A DNA stretch of 17,886 nt from JAFGMQ01 sp036733345 (GTDB lineage Bacteria > Desulfobacterota > DSM-4660 > Desulfatiglandales > Desulfatiglandaceae), in NCBI GenBank assembly GCA_036733345.1, contig DAINAR010000058.1, positions 1 through 17,886 of the forward strand, read 5' to 3'. A model generated the notes under the pieces. It was given only the letters and a program-made list of their open reading frames with translations. It searched no databases and was not told the DNA's origin. Numbering within the stretch: the stretch's first letter is position 1; the number at the start of each line of letters is the position of its first letter. Positions 16,267 to 17,886 of the stretch are shown one piece after another. Position numbers and translations under genes: made by a program.

Positions 16267-16576
16267 CCTGAATGCAACATCCAATGGTGGCTTCCTCCGC
16301 CTCCCATCCGATTCCTCTTCCTATTCCAACTCGCGGTAGCCGGTTGCTTCTGAAATACTCCGGGATTGCCAGAAAAACACTCTTCCTATCATACCCAAGA
16401 TATGAAGTTTACCGAAAAAAATGGGTTGTCCTCTTTTTCCCATTATTACCCTGGCAATTAAAAACGTCAGTTATAACAACGGACTTGATAAGCCTGCCCC
16501 GGCCCCCGATCCGGAGGCATCAGGTTAAATTCATTCTGGATTCCTGCCCCGAATAGGAGTCCCGGACATGCTGGAG
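16267..16576. other. Non-coding spacer, more GC-rich than its surroundings
   Basis: This stretch follows the zinc-ribbon gene. An open frame at 16272-16556 has no ribosome site, starts six bases after the previous stop and reads as low-complexity Pro/Ser/Arg, so I do not call it. A GC-rich imperfect palindrome lies at about 16493-16520. I see no other feature. Confidence 0.4.
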
Positions 16577-16651
16577 TTTATCCGCCGGTTTTTGTGGCGG
16601 ATTTATCCGCCGGTTTTTGTGGCGGATTTATCCGCCGGGTTTTGTGAAGGG
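16577..16651. repeat. 25-bp tandem repeat, hairpin forming
   Basis: Two identical 25-base units (16577-16601 and 16602-16626) begin tttatccgccgg and end ggcgga, followed by a third, decayed unit from 16627. Within each perfect unit tccgcc pairs with ggcgga around a nine-base loop. Between units ggcgga also pairs with the next tccgcc around tttа-type four-base loops, so alternative stems are possible. It lies between a presumably terminating gene and a new promoter. Confidence 0.75.
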
Positions 16652-16724
16652 TTTGTCCCGCACTGACGGAAATTTACCAGCCTATGTTTTTTAAAGGGCT
16701 TTTCAGTCCCTGACCGGGAAAACA

Positions 16725-16755
16725 TTGACATATATTACTGCCTGAGCAATAAATA
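16725..16755 (+). promoter_or_regulatory. Possible promoter of the downstream operon
   Basis: A perfect TTGACA (16725-16730) is followed 17-19 bases later by AATAAA or TAAATA (16748-16755), a weak -10. The start codon of the first operon gene is about 60 bases downstream. Confidence 0.4.
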
Positions 16756-16813
16756 TTGTCAACTTTTAAAGATACCCTTATGATATTGGAAAAAAATACG
16801 GAGGATATTGACT

Positions 16814-17227
16814 GTGAATGACGAAGCAATAAGAAAAAAAACCCAGGAAACGGCAAAAAAATTATTTGGCAAGGGGATCAAAATGGATCCACCTTATCTG
16901 ATGTGGAAGGAATTTGACAGAGACCTGGCCAATGATTTTTCAAAATTCATAACAGGAAATTTATATTCCCGCACTGTCCTGACACTACCTGAGAGACAAA
17001 TGGTCGTGTGCGCCATGCTGGCGGCCCTTCGAGCAAAAGATGAACTAAAGCTCCATGTAAATGCAGCCTTAAATGTTGGCTGTGACCCCAGAAAGCTGAC
17101 GGAAGTATTTTTTCAAGTAGCTACATACGCCGGTATGCCAACAGTCAACGAAGCCCTTTCTGTTTACAGGGATGTTCTGAAAGAGAGAGGTGAATGGCCT
17201 GTGGCAGAAAATAAGGAAAGCGAATGA
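16814..17227 (+). CDS. Carboxymuconolactone decarboxylase-like protein
   Basis: The 137-residue protein belongs by resemblance to the carboxymuconolactone decarboxylase/AhpD superfamily, small all-helical oligomers. Supporting features are LPERQMVVCAMLAALRAKDELKLHVNAALNVGC (about residues 58-90, given here as the core helices) and the following EVFFQVATYAGMPTVNEAL, which is typical of the decarboxylase branch. There is no CxxC pair, so a peroxidase role like that of AhpD is unlikely; true substrate unknown. The start is set at GTG 16814, nine bases after GGAGG; a TTG at 16808 is in frame but too close to that site. It is the first gene of an apparent three-gene operon. Confidence 0.8.
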   Translation: MNDEAIRKKTQETAKKLFGKGIKMDPPYLMWKEFDRDLANDFSKFITGNLYSRTVLTLPERQMVVCAMLAALRAKDELKLHVNAALNVGCDPRKLTEVFFQVATYAGMPTVNEALSVYRDVLKERGEWPVAENKESE

Positions 17228-17252
17228 ACTTTAGCAAGGCGGGTTTATTAAA

Positions 17253-17591
17253 GTGGCTGAAATAGATAGATGGGGACTTGATCCTTCCGTTCAGGCAATG
17301 CGAAGGGTATTTTCCAAGATGGAAACAGCACAGATTGAATTGCTCGAAAAACTTAACATATCACGTTTTGATAAAAGGTTGAGGCCTGCTCAAGATAAAG
17401 CAAGAAACCTGTTTGAAAAAACCTGGTCCCTTGCCGCAAAAAGGGGTATTGAAATTGGAGAAAAGCAAGTTCATATTCTCTACACTCATTGTCTTGGCAG
17501 AGCGCTTATTGAAACTGGATTTGAAATCGATTCCGTTGCCTTATCGGATAACAATGATTTTGCCGTTTTGATAGAGGAGATCCTGGAATGA
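17253..17591 (+). CDS. Conserved hypothetical protein, 112 residues
   Basis: This soluble, mainly helical protein starts at GTG with a GGCGGG site about ten bases upstream. It contains a helix rich in Glu, Lys and Ile (SKMETAQIELLEKLNI), a segment with QDKARNLFEKTWSLAAKRG, and an acidic C-terminus. A conserved-looking HILYTHCLGRALIETG lies near residues 72-87. I do not recognise the family. It follows the decarboxylase-like gene by 25 bases and overlaps the next gene by four bases (ATGA), so the three are probably translated together. Confidence 0.65.
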   Translation: MAEIDRWGLDPSVQAMRRVFSKMETAQIELLEKLNISRFDKRLRPAQDKARNLFEKTWSLAAKRGIEIGEKQVHILYTHCLGRALIETGFEIDSVALSDNNDFAVLIEEILE

Positions 17592-17886
17592 TTCAGTTGC
17601 GATTATTCGGACGTTGCCGTATATATCATGATCCGGTAAGTCCTGTCCTCAGACAGCCGGCTCAGATAGGATGGGATGCATGGTTCAGGAAGATTGATCT
17701 TACCACACCAAGGCGCTTCAAGGGTAAAGAGTTACTTTTCAGGACAAGAGGCTGGTGGACGGTTGAACCTGAGGAGATTGCAGAAATCGTTGAGGCATAC
17801 GGGAGACTTGTTGTAGGCAATGAGGGTGAACTAATGGTTGAACTTGATAATTTAAGCAAGGCCGGGACACTTTCCGCAGCATTAAA
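17588..17886 (+). CDS. Start of a third operon gene, truncated by the window end
   Basis: The ATG overlaps the stop of the preceding gene (ATGA, 17588-17591) and the frame stays open for 99 codons to the last base. The visible part reads MIQLRLFGRCRIYHDP at the start, then WDAWFRKIDLTTPRRFKG and TRGWWTVEPEEIAEIVEAYG, with no signal peptide or membrane span. I cannot assign a family from this fragment. The clean overlap and unbroken frame support it as a real gene. Confidence 0.6.
   Translation, partial: MIQLRLFGRCRIYHDPVSPVLRQPAQIGWDAWFRKIDLTTPRRFKGKELLFRTRGWWTVEPEEIAEIVEAYGRLVVGNEGELMVELDNLSKAGTLSAAL

Noticed and set aside
16272..16556. Open frame of 94 codons after the zinc-ribbon gene
   Set aside because: No ribosome site, biased Pro/Ser/Arg composition, no domain pattern and a position in a GC-rich non-coding stretch; most likely chance.
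14836..16813. Search for CRISPR arrays, insertion sequences or phage genes in the gene-poor region
   Set aside because: The only repeats are short palindromes and a three-unit 25-bp tandem repeat without spacers; no transposase, integrase or terminal repeats are visible.
17662..17859. Minus-strand open frame near the window end
   Set aside because: It is antisense to the third operon gene, which has a coupled start; the Ser-rich product looks like a shadow frame.

Overview
This window most likely comes from a strictly anaerobic, AT-rich member of the Desulfobacterota (former Deltaproteobacteria). That is an inference from the gene set: a complete A/V-type ATPase in a bacterium with a class A penicillin-binding protein, a Cache-domain periplasmic protein, an RsbRD-type sensor protein, and short dispersed palindromes of a kind I associate with that group. 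No rRNA, tRNA or taxon-specific marker is present, so the placement is moderate at best.

Layout. Positions 1-283 hold a palindromic repeat. A membrane-anchored protein of unknown function follows (284-1048, +). Next, on the minus strand, are a zinc-type adenylate kinase (1245-1886) and a secreted Cache-like protein (2029-2523). A bifunctional penicillin-binding protein 1A is on the plus strand (2924-5314) with its own promoter. From 14835 down to 5370 runs one long minus-strand gene cluster. It encodes, in transcription order, ATPase subunits H, C, I, K, F, E, A, B and D, then a 52-residue single-span membrane protein and an RsbRD-N-like sensor protein. A good sigma70-type promoter lies just upstream (14968-14996), and its -10 box sits inside one arm of a perfect 12-bp inverted repeat.

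The following 1 kb (14836-15897) has no long ORF but is not empty. It contains a likely minus-strand small RNA gene (15271-15452) with a perfect -10 box, a closing stem, two internal hairpins and an intrinsic terminator. It also holds a possibly decayed gene and a nested inverted repeat. A membrane zinc-ribbon protein (15898-16266) follows, then about 550 non-coding bases with a 25-bp hairpin-forming tandem repeat. The last part is the start of a plus-strand operon: a carboxymuconolactone decarboxylase-like protein, a 112-residue protein of unknown function and a third gene that runs off the end.

How the genes fit together. The ATPase genes encode a full rotary machine: catalytic head A3B3, central stalk D/F with its C-type adaptor, peripheral stalk E/H, and membrane part I/K. 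The two extra genes at the 3' end of the cluster, one coupled to D by a stop/start overlap, look co-expressed with it and are candidates for an associated small subunit and a sensory or regulatory partner. The most unusual items are the small RNA, the 52-residue protein and the dyad around the ATPase promoter. No CRISPR array, insertion sequence or defence system was seen.
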